A stretch of DNA of 64,000 nt, taken from Seminavis robusta (taxonomy: Eukaryota > Bacillariophyta > Bacillariophyceae > Naviculales > Naviculaceae). This document shows, piece after piece, positions 21,911 to 32,358 of the stretch. The DNA lies in assembly GCA_903772945.1 (NCBI GenBank), contig CAICTM010000053.1, forward strand, positions 84,952-148,951, written 5' to 3'. A program made the position numbers and the translations under genes. Numbering within the stretch: position 1 is the first letter of the stretch; every line of letters begins with the position of its first letter. The notes below the pieces were generated by a model. It saw only the letters and a program-made list of their open reading frames with translations, made no database searches and was not told the origin of the DNA.

Positions 21911-22763
21911 GGTTCGTCGTACGGTAGCGTGGAGGTAGACAACAAGCTCTAGTGGCACATGGCTTGATTCACTTTTCTTCCAATACCGGTACTGACCGAG
22001 ATGAGGCAATGCTAATAGGGGAAGAATCGAATCTAACCATGAATCTGGAGGGAGCGGAACTCTATACTTCTTTTTCGGCCACTACCGTACCAATATCAAT
22101 GGCCAAAGCGATCGATGCTATCACAGAGGCAAAACTCCTGCTCTGCTACAGCACAACTAACTAAAAGGGTACTGGTACTATTAATAGTAGTTCGGAGGTT
22201 GACAACGGCTGCGTCAATGACAATGAATGAAGAGAAGGCGTTGATTGCTACCTTGGACTAATTCGATTGAATTCTATTCTTTTGCGGCAATGCTGCTTCA
22301 AAGAAGAGAACCTCCTGTCACGGATTCGATTCCGGCCCGAACAAATCTGCCGTGTTGCACTTCAACTCAAGGTCAAAAGCCAGCAAGCCTACTGACATTC
22401 ATTAAGATGAAACAGAAGGCTCTCTCTGAACCAGGTCTTTGGCTTTTGCACTCTGCAACGAGGACAAGAGCAGCTTGCCAGCTAGCAAATGGCATGTGTT
22501 GCCTTGCTACTACCAGTACCTACAACCGAGCCCATCAATCGTTCTCGTTCAATCTTGCCCGCAATCCAAACTGTGGGCTCTCAAGCCTGCCTACGCTTAC
22601 AAACAAATGTGACAGGCAATGCATTGGTACGATTTGACTCGACTCGACTCGACTCTGTCCACTTGGTCTAACAACTGCTGCTATAATCATCACGAACAAC
22701 TCATAGAAATTAGGGGCTACAATATATAGTTTTTCCTAGAGACGAGCATGCAAGCCAATATAC
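21911..22763. other. Intergenic region
   Basis: Holds the 5' leader of the CCCH/Smr gene (with TACCGGTA at 21985) and then about 700 bp without a supported gene. A GACTC x4 microsatellite is at 22636-22655. Confidence 0.4.
22636..22655. repeat. GACTC pentanucleotide microsatellite, 4 copies
   Basis: Four perfect GACTC units in non-coding DNA. The same word recurs singly at several other non-coding sites. Confidence 0.9.
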
Positions 22764-23222
22764 CTACACATCGTCCTCAGTGTCCTCGTCATCCGTGTCT
22801 TCATCCTTGTCGCTGGAGTGCTTAAGGAGGACAGTCATTGGCAATGCACCATTCTAGAACTTCCTGGTGTCCTCCACCCACAGCAGCAGTTCGTGTGTTT
22901 CCATCCCAAGGGCAACTGTTTTCACGTGCCCATTTCAATACATTCAAGTGACCATTTGCTGCAGCTGCACTGCATGTAGTTCCATGCCATGGGCAACCAT
23001 TCTCATGCAGGAATTTCAATACATCCAAGTGGCCATTTGCAGCAGCTGCAGTGCATGTGACACCATTCCATGGGCAACCATTCTCATGCAGGAATTTCAA
23101 TATGCCAAGTGGCCATTTTCGGCAGCTGCGAGGCCTGTAGTTCCATCCCATGGGCAACCATTCTCATGCAGGAATTTCAATACATCCAAATGGCCGTTGC
23201 AATGCAGCTGATGTAGCAACGG
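22764..23222 (-). pseudogene. Ankyrin-repeat protein relic (HENGCPW type)
   Basis: The minus strand encodes four to five ankyrin-like units of the kind LKFLHENGCPWNGVTC / AAAANGHLDVLKFLHENGCPW. This repeat style is known from large ankyrin families of algae, amoebae and giant viruses. Reading is broken. Near 23104-23110 one repeat has a single-base deletion relative to its neighbours (GGCATA where others read GGATGTA). The most 5' repeat, near 23205-23220, is also damaged. At the 3' end the frame stops at ANDCPP, while the next frame continues into an acidic tail, SSDKDEDTDDEDTEDDV, ending at 22764. No start codon fits. It lies about 70 bp from the stop of the aminotransferase gene and could be transcribed in its 3' UTR. 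Confidence 0.75.
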
Positions 23223-23294
23223 AACCAACTTTTGCCTCGGTGCAAAAATCTGCACCTCGAAGGTTCACACAGCTTCAGGATTTACGGTACTCTA

Positions 23295-24782
23295 TCAGCC
23301 TTCCAACGACAAACGATCCGTGACAATAGTCTCCAACAATCTCCGCCAGTATGGCTCTTCATTCTTGTCACGCGATGGCGTGTAGCTCCATAGTGGTTCT
23401 ACTAGAATGGGTTGTTCGCTCTCTTTGTTGTTGTCAACGAGCCCTGCCTCGTCATATCTTGGAACCAACAGTTGCTGGACGGGTACAATGATTCGTACCG
23501 CTGACGTGATGAAAACCTCCTGCCATTCCTGACAGTCCCCAAGAGTCACGGGATTGTTGTCTAGCTGGACAGTGAGCCCGCACGAACGGGCATGGAGGAG
23601 TACCAAATGTCGTGCCGATCCAGGCAAGACATTCGATGCGGCGGTTCGTAGGATTCCTCCCTTGTAAACGAAAAAGGCGTTGGATGTGATGCCTTCCAAA
23701 ATCTCCCACTGAATGTTGTTGTTTGTGTGATTGTGGATGTCGTTGTAATAGGATGATGGTTGTACCATCAAGACTTCACCGATACCTTCCTTTTTGAACG
23801 AATCTTCCAGGGGCTTGCGCTGACGACACCAGGACGACAACTTGGCTGTAGGGTGGAAGGCGGTACGTGTAGGCCACGGAATTTGTGTTCCCGACACCAT
23901 GGATGGTGTTGGAAGAGCTATTACGACATTGGTGGGATGTGGAAGATTGTAGCACTGGGATGGAGTGCAAGTGGAGAAAATGTGGCCCTTGACAAGTGGT
24001 TTGAATGTGTCTTCGCGATGATTGATTGTTTGCCACAAAAGGGTCAGCATGGCGGTAACTGTGGAATTTGTGACGTTATCGCTGGTGGTAACTTGCTCCG
24101 AAAACACACTTTCTGCCTTGGAAAGGAGTGCCTTCATGATCTGGCTGGTTTCATTGACAAGCACATCAAAATCAACCAATTCATCATTGACACCTTGAGA
24201 AGATCTCTGTGATGATGATTGCAGCAAAGATTGATAAGATTCTCGCAATCGCTGCAAATGAAAGTCCCAACCCCAAATCATCCAAGGAAAGTCGTTCAAA
24301 TTATTTGTATTGTTCTCTGATGCCCATGCTCTCGGGACAAAGTCGCAGCGCACCACCGTGTAGGCGCCTGGCTGTTGGTACTGGTCTTCCCAGAACTCGA
24401 GCCATTCTCTGGGAGACGCCAAATTATACGCAGATTCAACATGTTTGGGATGCTTGGAACTCGTCACTTTTGTGTTGTCACATTCTTGGAGGCAGATTTG
24501 GCAACTATTAGCAGTACCGCTAGCGAGACTTGCTTGTTGGCTCCACCCCATATTGAGTGCAACAGATTCTGTGGATGCCAAAGAATGTCTTCGTCCAGTC
24601 TGCCAACGTCTTGTGAGAACAAGAGGAGTAAAAGACTCCACAAAATGAATTGGGCGATTCACAGAACCATCATTGTGAGTAAGGATAACTAGCAGAAAGA
24701 AGGGAAGAGAAAGGCGATGCCGACAGCAGAATGTCGCTATTGCTCGCATAACTGAGCGAAAACCTCGACGCCAATTGCCCAT
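23295..24782 (-). CDS. Class IV (D-amino-acid / branched-chain-like) aminotransferase
   Basis: Single exon, 495 aa from the first ATG (MGNWRRGFRSV). The C-terminal two-thirds is a PLP fold-type IV enzyme. HPTAKLSSW carries the likely Schiff-base lysine, Lys314. RKPLEDSFKKEGIGEVLMV follows, then LEGITSNAFFVYKGGILRTA (PLP phosphate-binding region) and EVFITSAVRIIVPV. The KLSSWCRQRKPLE pattern matches plant D-amino-acid-aminotransferase-like proteins better than classical BCAT. The reaction is expected to be transamination or lyase chemistry on an amino acid; the substrate cannot be told. A hydrophobic segment near residues 25-40 (LSLPFFLLVILT) suggests an ER signal or a plastid-type bipartite leader, but the cleavage context (SFTP) is only a weak match to the diatom ASAFAP motif. 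Confidence 0.85.
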   Translation of the reverse strand: MGNWRRGFRSVMRAIATFCCRHRLSLPFFLLVILTHNDGSVNRPIHFVESFTPLVLTRRWQTGRRHSLASTESVALNMGWSQQASLASGTANSCQICLQECDNTKVTSSKHPKHVESAYNLASPREWLEFWEDQYQQPGAYTVVRCDFVPRAWASENNTNNLNDFPWMIWGWDFHLQRLRESYQSLLQSSSQRSSQGVNDELVDFDVLVNETSQIMKALLSKAESVFSEQVTTSDNVTNSTVTAMLTLLWQTINHREDTFKPLVKGHIFSTCTPSQCYNLPHPTNVVIALPTPSMVSGTQIPWPTRTAFHPTAKLSSWCRQRKPLEDSFKKEGIGEVLMVQPSSYYNDIHNHTNNNIQWEILEGITSNAFFVYKGGILRTAASNVLPGSARHLVLLHARSCGLTVQLDNNPVTLGDCQEWQEVFITSAVRIIVPVQQLLVPRYDEAGLVDNNKESEQPILVEPLWSYTPSRDKNEEPYWRRLLETIVTDRLSLEG

Positions 24783-25194
24783 CTCCCAAGGGAATGCAAC
24801 ACTTTCACTCAAACCTAGAACTACCAAGTTGTCAGGGTATGAATGGGATGCAACATGCTACCCACATCCAGGCACATGCATGATGGCGGTGTTGTGTGGT
24901 GGGGTACATGTAGTTGATGCTTGATGCGCCCATTTTGAGTCCTGAGTGAGTCAACAGTCACGACCTCGATGGGGGCAGGCCGGCCTCGCCTTGCATCGGC
25001 ATGGTGCCACCCCCACCCCCTTTGGACCGAAACCTTTTACTCAATCTCTCTACCGGTATGGGCTGGACATGTTGTTGGGAGATGAAGATACTCCATGCTA
25101 GCTAACTACGGTGGCACTAGCTAGCTAGTAGACTGCCTTTAGCTAATAGCTAGCTACACTTGCTCAATTTGCCAGAATCGAATCGTCCATATTA
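24783..25194. other. Intergenic region
   Basis: No gene. It contains TACCGGTA at 25051 and a run of TAGCTAGC words around 25095-25155, just beyond the stop of the carrier gene. Confidence 0.4.
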
Positions 25195-26201
25195 TTACAG
25201 AACTGTGCTAAATACAGATCGAAATCCCTCGTAGGCACCAAAAAAGACAAATCCACCAATGGAGATCCACATGACACGAGGTTGTACCCCACTCCAAAAC
25301 TTCATGGGAGATTCTGCCATGGTTTTCTGGACGACATCCATGGCATTTCTATAGTGATTGCCGTGTTGGTCCACTCCCAACATGAGTCTCGTTTTGACTA
25401 CATCCAGTGGTGTCGTTGCTCCTGCAGCAATCGCCCCCGCAAATGATCCACAGGCCGCTGCTTGCACGGGTGACACGGCGACACCTTGATAGTCGCTCCA
25501 GCTTAGTTTGAACTGTTCGTAGAGTGGAAACTGGATCATGGCAAAGGGGATTTCTCTCATCAATGTAATGGCGTAACCACGGTACAGACCACCAAAAATG
25601 GGAGCCAAAATGTTGTGTTGCGTGCCGTGTGTTTCCTTTAATACCATTTGGATTGTCGTTTTGAGTCCTCCACCAGTGCCTCCTGTGCCAGTTTGCATCT
25701 TGGCTTTGATCACTTCGGTTGGGACGCGGACCAAACAAGCGGCTGATTCCCCCACACTGGCAGCTGCCATGTGTGAAATGGCACCTTGATCAGGTTGAAT
25801 ATTGTAACGTTCTTGCAAGTCAGAAAATACTGGTTTTAGTGTCTGTTTCACGCATCAATTAAAAGCGAAGAAAGTGAGTGAGTGAGTGGATTGGCAAAAT
25901 TGGTCGGGATATGAGGTGCACTTTTTCTTCACAGACAGCCGATGGGACAACCACTCACTTCATAAGTAGAAAAGAAGAGTGCAGCACCTGGAGCAGAACC
26001 AATCGCTGCTGCCCCCAAGCCATTGTAGATACCACGAAACCCTCCCGCCTTGGCAAATCCCTGAGGAGATTGAAGTCTTGTCTTGAGGGTATCAATGGGA
26101 AACAAAGCCACATCCACACTTGTCCCGGCTAAGCCTCCACATATCAGTGCCGATAAGAAATTGCTGGCGTCGTTGGTACTCTGAATGCTGTCTTCTGCCA
26201 T
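25195..26201 (-). CDS. Mitochondrial carrier, S-adenosylmethionine carrier type (SLC25A26-like)
   Basis: Model: complement(join(25195..25842, 25959..26201)), 296 aa. The 116-nt intron (donor GTGAGTGG, acceptor CAG) joins STYE to TLKPVFSD in phase 0. The length is right for a three-repeat carrier. Signature motifs of the repeats are [20 protein letters not shown] and [14 protein letters not shown]-carrier identity rests on the first repeat: [20 protein letters not shown], then [18 protein letters not shown] and [10 protein letters not shown], which closely follow the human/yeast SAMC pattern. It would exchange cytosolic SAM for S-adenosylhomocysteine across the inner mitochondrial membrane; plastid SAM carriers belong to the same family, so the organelle is not certain. 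It is divergently arranged with the BTB gene, 352 bp between start codons. Confidence 0.9.
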
Positions 26202-26553
26202 TTTGACTCTATTACCAGCATGGCGATGGAGTTGGAGGGTTGTGTGTGGACGACAGCTTCGGCATCTTTCGCGGTTGTTCTCACTTGGATAGTATCCGTG
26301 ACTCTCAAGTCATGGATCTCGACCAATGTCGTCAGACTAGCTACCAGACGAGACGCCTCGACGCTAGACTACCGTAGTCGACTAACGTACCGTGGACCTG
26401 GCCGTAGTTGACTAACGTAGACCCCCCAAGTTCGTTTTTGGGGGGTCTACTAGCTAGCTAGAGCTGGCTAGTCGAGGGGGTCACGGCGTCACGGCGTCAC
26501 GGCTTCTGAAGGAAAGAAAAGGCGGAAGAGGACAACACCGGGCAACGTTGACG
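26202..26553. other. Divergent promoter region between the carrier and BTB genes
   Basis: A 352-bp spacer between two start codons, presumably holding both promoters. It contains CTAG-rich sequence, the perfect hairpin at 26417-26450 and a GTCACGGC x3 direct repeat at about 26479-26502. Confidence 0.5.
26417..26450. repeat. Perfect 13-bp inverted repeat (hairpin) in the divergent promoter
   Basis: Arm GTAGACCCCCCAA at 26417-26429 pairs perfectly with TTGGGGGGTCTAC at 26438-26450 across an 8-nt loop. It could be a structured regulatory site or an element scar. It is too far from either stop codon to act as a terminator. Confidence 0.85.
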
Positions 26554-27893
26554 ATGAACAACAGCAGCGCGAAAGAAATCTCTCGTGATGAGATGCTTGC
26601 GAGCTTCTTGACAGACGAAGCTCTGAATGATGTGACACTAAAGGGAAACGATGGAGTGGAAGTCTTTGCCAACCGGTTCTTGCTGTCGGCACGCAGCCCT
26701 GTCTTTCGTGCCATGTTCCTTGGCAAATTTCGAGAGGCGTCCTCCCCAGTGGTGGAGATTGACTTTCGAGGATGCGTCTTGCAAGCTGTTGTGGAGTACA
26801 TCTACACAGATCGTGCAGGGATGACGAGCTGCAAAAAGCGCAAGAACGAGGATGGCCAGGTTTTTGATTCCCAGCGCATCCAGTCGCTGGTGTCATTGGC
26901 GGCTGCTGCGTCTTTCTTTGAACTTTCTGGCTTGGGAGAGTCTGTTCTCAAGAAGTTCGAACATATTTGGGGAATGTACCCCCTGTCATCGTTTGAAATC
27001 TTCCAGGCGTGTCGAATGGCGGGTCCTTCTATTCCAACTGCCATGCTGGGAAAAGCAAGAACTCGTGTGCGAAGGACTCCAGCAGATTGCATCACAAAGG
27101 ATCGTATCCATTGTTTGAGCCCTGATGTCCTGGAAGAAATTCTCAAAGATCCCGAGATGCAAATGTCTGAATGCCAGCTCTTTCGAATCCTAAGCCTTTG
27201 GGCTCAAGGCACTTTGCAGGGTGAAGACCGCAAGGGCATTGCGAAGGATCTGTCAAAGCACATTCGCTTTGAAAAAATGGACCCACAGATATTGTCAACG
27301 ACAATCACCGCATCAGGTCTAGTCGCTTCTGAACAGCTATTGGAAGCGTACAAGCATCAAGCCTTGGAAGCTAGAACGAAGTCAAAACCCCCAACCTTCT
27401 CGGCGAGTAGAGGAATTCCTGAGACTACGACATGGGCTGTTCAACCTCGACTTTCGTCTGGAAATCCAGTAGAGATTTTGGTACAAGGAGCAGGCTCCGA
27501 GGCTGTCAATGGCATTTTTGTTCGCGATGGGACCTTCAATGGACACTGTCGGTACATCAAGCCAGGCACCTACGGAGAGGCCTCTTGCCTTTTTTGGCTA
27601 TACAGATGGAACAGTGGCAGAAAGGAATTCTGGGTTATTTCCATCATCGCAGTTGGGGAGATGCCAGGATCTTGTCCTCGAGAAGAGAAAGACTTCTACA
27701 AGTAAGTGCAGCATGAGTCGAGTCGAGTTCTGTGAGCCTGTATCTGCTGTCAACCTGACCCTTTGTGCTCCCGCATCTCACAAGGATGGAAGGCTACGGT
27801 TCTGATCCACCTTCGTCGGGGTGGGAAAAGGCGGACCCGAAATATGGGGTTGAACCATCTCCAAATTTGCTTAGCAGATACTACAAGAAGTAG
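26554..27893 (+). CDS. BTB/POZ-BACK domain protein
   Basis: Model: join(26554..27701, 27785..27893), 418 aa. The 83-nt intron (donor GTAAGT, acceptor AAG) joins KDFY to KMEGYGSDPPSSGWEKADP; without splicing the protein would stop two codons after the junction. The BTB fold is at about 15-130: LNDVTLKGNDGVEVFANRFL, then SARSPVFRAMF, typical of Cul3-adaptor BTB domains. It is followed by a BACK-like helical region at about 140-260. The C-terminal part (about 290-418) is a small domain with WLYRWNSGRKEFWVIS and ending PPSSGW...GVEPSPNLL, a recurrent tail in algal BTB proteins as I recall. The likely role is a substrate adaptor for a cullin-3 ubiquitin ligase. The start is the first ATG (MNNSSAKEI). 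Confidence 0.88.
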
Positions 27894-28224
27894 AGCAACA
27901 TCATCGAATGATGATGCTACTTTAAGTACAGTTACTGCACACCCAACCTGATGAATGCAAATTGAGGCCGACATGTCCTCGCAAGTACATGGAATGAGAG
28001 AGAAGAAACTACTGGTGTCGACAGCTAGCTAGACTAGTGGATTAGTTGAGATGTCTACAAAACGTAAAGGTAACCGGGATCTACTTTAGACGCTTCAGGC
28101 TCATTGTCGTAGTGCTTGTTCCGGCAATTCGTACATGTGTATTGGCACACTATAGTTTGAATGCAATCGAGACTGTAGATGGTCAGTCAGCAGCTGCGTT
28201 GCACTGCCAGGTTGATTCTGTTTG

Positions 28225-28282
28225 GTACCAGAGGGACCCACCTTTTCCAGCGCGTTGCTGCCCTGGAAACAATCATTGGGAT
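28225..28282 (+). repeat. 58-bp direct repeat, copy 1
   Basis: Matches 28593-28650 at about 52 of 58 positions. The shared core includes CCACCTTTTCCAGCGC and TTGCTGCCCTGGAA. Confidence 0.75.
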
Positions 28283-28592
28283 CTGAGGATGATTCTGTTT
28301 GCAGTGCTCAATGGCAATACCGCTTCTAAAAGGGGGCAAGTGATCCGAGCTGTACTGGTCAAACCAAGACAAATGAGGAGGAGCAAGCTACCCGTATGAA
28401 TGCAAGGAGAAGGGAGGTGATGAGGACGAGGTGGTGGTTGGAGCATCTCAGGAAACGCAAGTTCCAGTGGTGAGGTTGCTTCAAAGGCTTGACCGCCTTG
28501 TGTCCAGTCCGGGATTGCCACCGGACAACAAGTTCTCCAAGGAACCATGACACCACCGCTGCAGCATCCTGGAAATACATTGTGGCTCGGTC

Positions 28593-28650
28593 GTACCATA
28601 GGGAGCCACCTTTTCCAGCGCATTGCTGCCCTGGAAGCAATCGTTGGAAT
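28593..28650 (+). repeat. 58-bp direct repeat, copy 2
   Basis: Second copy of 28225-28282, 368 bp downstream in the same orientation, with scattered substitutions. Confidence 0.75.
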
Positions 28651-28912
28651 TCAATCTGAATGCGTTTCATCGTGGTGTACCGGCACGGGTACCTTCAGGC
28701 AGATCTCCATTATAGAGCTATCGAATCACATACAGGAGAGGCTAACTCATTCAGTTATTCTACAGTATTTTCTTGAGCCGCAAGCCTCAACACGGACATC
28801 CACATACATTACCAGGAGGCATTGCCTCTCCTGGCTGATGCAATTGTGGGCGCTGCGAACCAGAGGAGTTTGTTTGGTACCGGTTGCTGCTACAGCTATT
28901 GGCAAAGCCCTT

Positions 28913-31900
28913 TTAAGAAGCGTACTCGTAGTCTCCACCGTAGCTCGAGATCGCTCCCGTGCTCCCAATGGCTCGCTTCAGCGAGAACATGTTGTTGTTT
29001 TGATTGTGGCGACGTTGCCGGGTCTTGTGTTCAATGCGACGGCTGAACTCTTTCATCATGGCGTAGTGCACGTTTCCATCAATGTAGTGGCGCTTTTCGG
29101 CCCAATCAAGTAAATTGGCTACTTCGGTCTCGACCCCATTCTTATCTTCCGACTTGTGCAACATGATAGCTCTGTCAGGCTTTCGCTTCACTCGTAGGGT
29201 GCAGATATTCTGACGCCAGGGTTCGCCGTCAATCTGAACAGCAACCTTCCGTTTGATGTGAATTGTAGCTTCACGACATTGACACAGGCGCTGCGCACTA
29301 GACAAGCCGACCCGAATTTGGCCCAAATGAAAGGCGCCGCGAACCGAGACAATGTCCAGGATTCCGTCCTGACAGCTACTTGGGTTGTCGCATGCCGTCA
29401 CGTGTTGCCAGCGTTGGTGATCGTCCGTCAAGATTTGGCTCAAATCCTCCACGCTGTCGATGCGAGGCATTTGACCGTGCTCCGAACGACGCAGATCCCT
29501 GCATTGAAAGAGAGACTGTGTGAGCAAGGGGAAGCGCGTCGACGAAGAACAGAGAAGACAAACTCGAGTAAGTGCAATTCTCGACTTACTCGAGACTTCG
29601 TGTCCGCCTCAAATGTCGGGGTTGCGTCCTGGCCGCCCCCAGTGTTGGACTGCCATTCCCAACTTCCGAAGACGAATGGCCAAAACCATGGCGAGGATCC
29701 TGCTTTACACCTGTGGCCCAAAAAGGAGCACCACCCGAGTACGAATCGATATTTAGCAAAATGATTCCTTGAGAATCTGGAGGCAGAGGCACCTCCACTC
29801 CATCCGCAATAAGAGTGATTTCGTTGGGTAGGTTCATCGAGGTGGCCTGCGAAAAATGATTCAATCACAACGTCAAAAGTCAGGTTCAACCCTTCGGACA
29901 ACTTGATACATTATGTGCTTGCTCTTGCTCACCTTGATGATATCCTCCGCTCCAAAGACACCATACCATGCTTTGTTTACAACCCTCGAGAAGAAGAGCT
30001 GGGGCCTGCTTTCTCTCAACTAATCGGGTGGTCAGAAAGGAGCCACGAGGTGAGAGATTGGCCCCGCAGCATACAAAATACTTCAGAGAGATTCAACAAA
30101 CGTACCATATGAACTTGCAAGGCGGCTTGGGCATCAGCGCCCACTCCCAAGTAATTGAAGAATGATTTAACTTCTTTCACCTTGCCCTTTCGGTTTTCGA
30201 TGGACAACTCCCACTGGTCCAGCAACGAAATGTACGAGTCGGCGACATCTTCCAGAATACCAATCAACGATTCATTGTTGTATCCGCCACCCCATCCATG
30301 AATTCGTGCTAGATCATTGCCCGTTCCCAACGGCAAAATGGCAATGGGAGGCCACTTTCGTTTGAGGTTGAGTTTTTCCAGAGCCGCAATGATCCAACTG
30401 ACAGTTCCATCACCGCCACAGACCAGGATTCGTAGATTGCGAAAGGCGCTGCTGAATGAATCCAAGACAGTCTCGGGGCTTCCGTCTTCTCCGAGATCCC
30501 ATACTTGAATGGGATTGAGCAATCGCCGCAGCTGCATGATCAGGAGGTGTCCTTGTTGAGGTCCGGAACGCGAATTGACAAAGACCAATAGAGGTGTGCA
30601 ACTCGAGTCTGGCAGGAATTCATCTCCGACAATATAACCATTCTTGTCGGGTAGCGGCGCATCCAATTTCATTTGCCTCAAGGATTCTTGGTTATTGGCC
30701 GTCTCAAAAAAGAAGCCCGAGAAATCAGAATCAAATCGTTGGACTCGCCCCGGAGGATTGTCAGGGTCGTCGGAAGAATCTTCAAACGATCCGCTATCGT
30801 CTTCCCGACTATCCACTTTTTGGATTGTGCCGTCTTGTTGTCCACTGGTATGATTTTCATCGTAATGATTGCGCTGAATCGTGGTAGCCTCCCCGGAACT
30901 ATTACTAGAAGCCGAATGATATGGAGGAGACAAGGGGTTCGCTGTGGATTGTGGTGGCAGCGCATTGCGGCTTGTGATGGTAGACCGATAGTTTTGAAGC
31001 AAATCCTTCTTTTTGCCACCGCCAATGGATGGCCTCAAGGCGTTTGTTTTGGTCGTGGTAACAGACAATGGTAGTCGTAGCGCCGGAATATCGTCCGGTT
31101 CTCCAATTACTCTGTCCTCTTGGGACTGTGTAGGCGTCGAATAAGTCAACAAACTCGTCTCACTAGGACGTCTTTGTTTTGGATTGTCACTACTATCCAG
31201 TTTCAGAGGAGGCGGAGATGACTGGGGTTTATTGCTGGTGCTCTCGACCAACGGAGACTCTTTCTTTTCTTCGGATGCGTCCATCATGCCTGTGTATGAT
31301 TGAGAAAAGGAGTTCTCCCATGCTAATACCGGTTGACTGTCTGGTCGTTCCGGCGTTGGTGCTTGTTGTTGTTGTTGCTGTGTGACCACGGAGGGTTGAC
31401 GATGTGATGTGGACGTCACACTGGCGCTGGCTTTGCTTTCATCATCATCGTCATCATCTTCGTCTTGCAGATCTGCCTGCGATTTGGACCGTCGGATTTG
31501 TCGTATTCGCAGCACTAGCACAATCCACCGGATGAGTGCCATTCCCGCACCCATGTAATCATAAGTCAGAAAAGACTTGACGAGTGCTAGAAAATTGTTG
31601 GCATAGAGCTCCAATCGCCTGGCTGGTTGGTCTTCATCGCTTTCTCGCTCTCGCTTTTTGCGGCGTCGTTTCTTTTGCTTCTTCTTACTACTATTGCTGG
31701 AAGTAGTACTAGTAGTAGCAGCTTCAGTGGCGGCTTTTTTGGCGGCAGCCGTTCGCTTTGGTTTTTCGACGAGTTTGCAGTCGGGCGGCAATAGGAGTCG
31801 ATTGTATCGTGACATGCGGATTTCATCATAGTTCTTTTCAAATCGTTCGGCATCGGTTTCTTCCTTTTCTACCATGACGCGGCCCGTGCAAATTGTCGAG

Positions 31901-32358
31901 TGGCGACGATCAAAGAGAGACGACGAAGAGGAGGGTCTTGTATTCTTGACTTGAACAGAAGGATGGAGGGATATGGAAGAATGGCGTCTGACAAAGTTGG
32001 GAGAACGGAAACTGTGTCGCGTGGATCCCATCATGGATCGTCGACGGCGATCGTTCTTGCTGTTGCTTCGTGGATTGGATGGTGCGAGGAGGAAGAATGA
32101 CACGAGCAGCAAGACTCCACTAATGGCGAGATTGTGAATCAACTCCCAAAAGAGCGGTTTGTCGTCTCGATAAGCAACCCAAAGAGGGAACAACCACTCC
32201 AGCCAATCAATGGTTTTGCGCCACATGTCGACGATATCTGTTTCAATCTCCTTCTTGATGGTACCAGCGGCTGTCTCCACAAAACTCTCGACAGCTTCAA
32301 TCAGCTCTTCCTCTTCTTGGATCGCCTCGGCGGTCGTTTCCACGTCCAACAGACTCAT
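28913..32358 (-). CDS. Diacylglycerol kinase with an N-terminal membrane segment
   Basis: Model: complement(join(28913..29498, 29590..29846, 29933..30019, 30106..32358)), 1060 aa. Introns of 91, 86 and 86 nt start GTAAGT, GTGAGC and GTACGT and end AG; junctions restore QVHM-LRESRP, DIIK-ATSMNL and RSLE-DLRRSE. The start ATG (MSLLDVETTAE) has the context CCACCATGA. A single membrane helix is at about 72-92. A long Ser/charged linker with poly-Lys and acidic patches runs to about 580. The DAGK catalytic domain (about 585-710) has PLLVFVNSRSGPQQG, CGGDGTVSW (Asp650) and PLGTGNDLAR. The accessory domain (about 755-960) has NYLGVGADAQ, NKAWYGVFGAEDI and VRGAFHLGQIRVGLSSAQRL. It phosphorylates diacylglycerol to phosphatidic acid. 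No C1 (diacylglycerol-binding) domain is visible; the membrane helix probably replaces it, as in DGK-epsilon and plant cluster I enzymes, which however also keep C1 domains. Confidence 0.92.

Larger units (their letters stand above)
27894..28912. other. Intergenic region between convergent genes
   Basis: No supported gene in about 1 kb between the BTB and diacylglycerol kinase stops. It contains a diverged 58-bp direct repeat (28225-28282 and 28593-28650). Confidence 0.4.

Noticed and set aside
22319-22350. TTCGATTCC word resembling a tRNA T-loop
   Set aside because: No matching acceptor stem, D-arm or anticodon arm could be drawn around it.
28273-28670. Overlapping minus-strand open frames of 103-116 codons
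   Set aside because: They cover a direct repeat in non-coding DNA and have no motif; both frames are of similar quality, as expected by chance.
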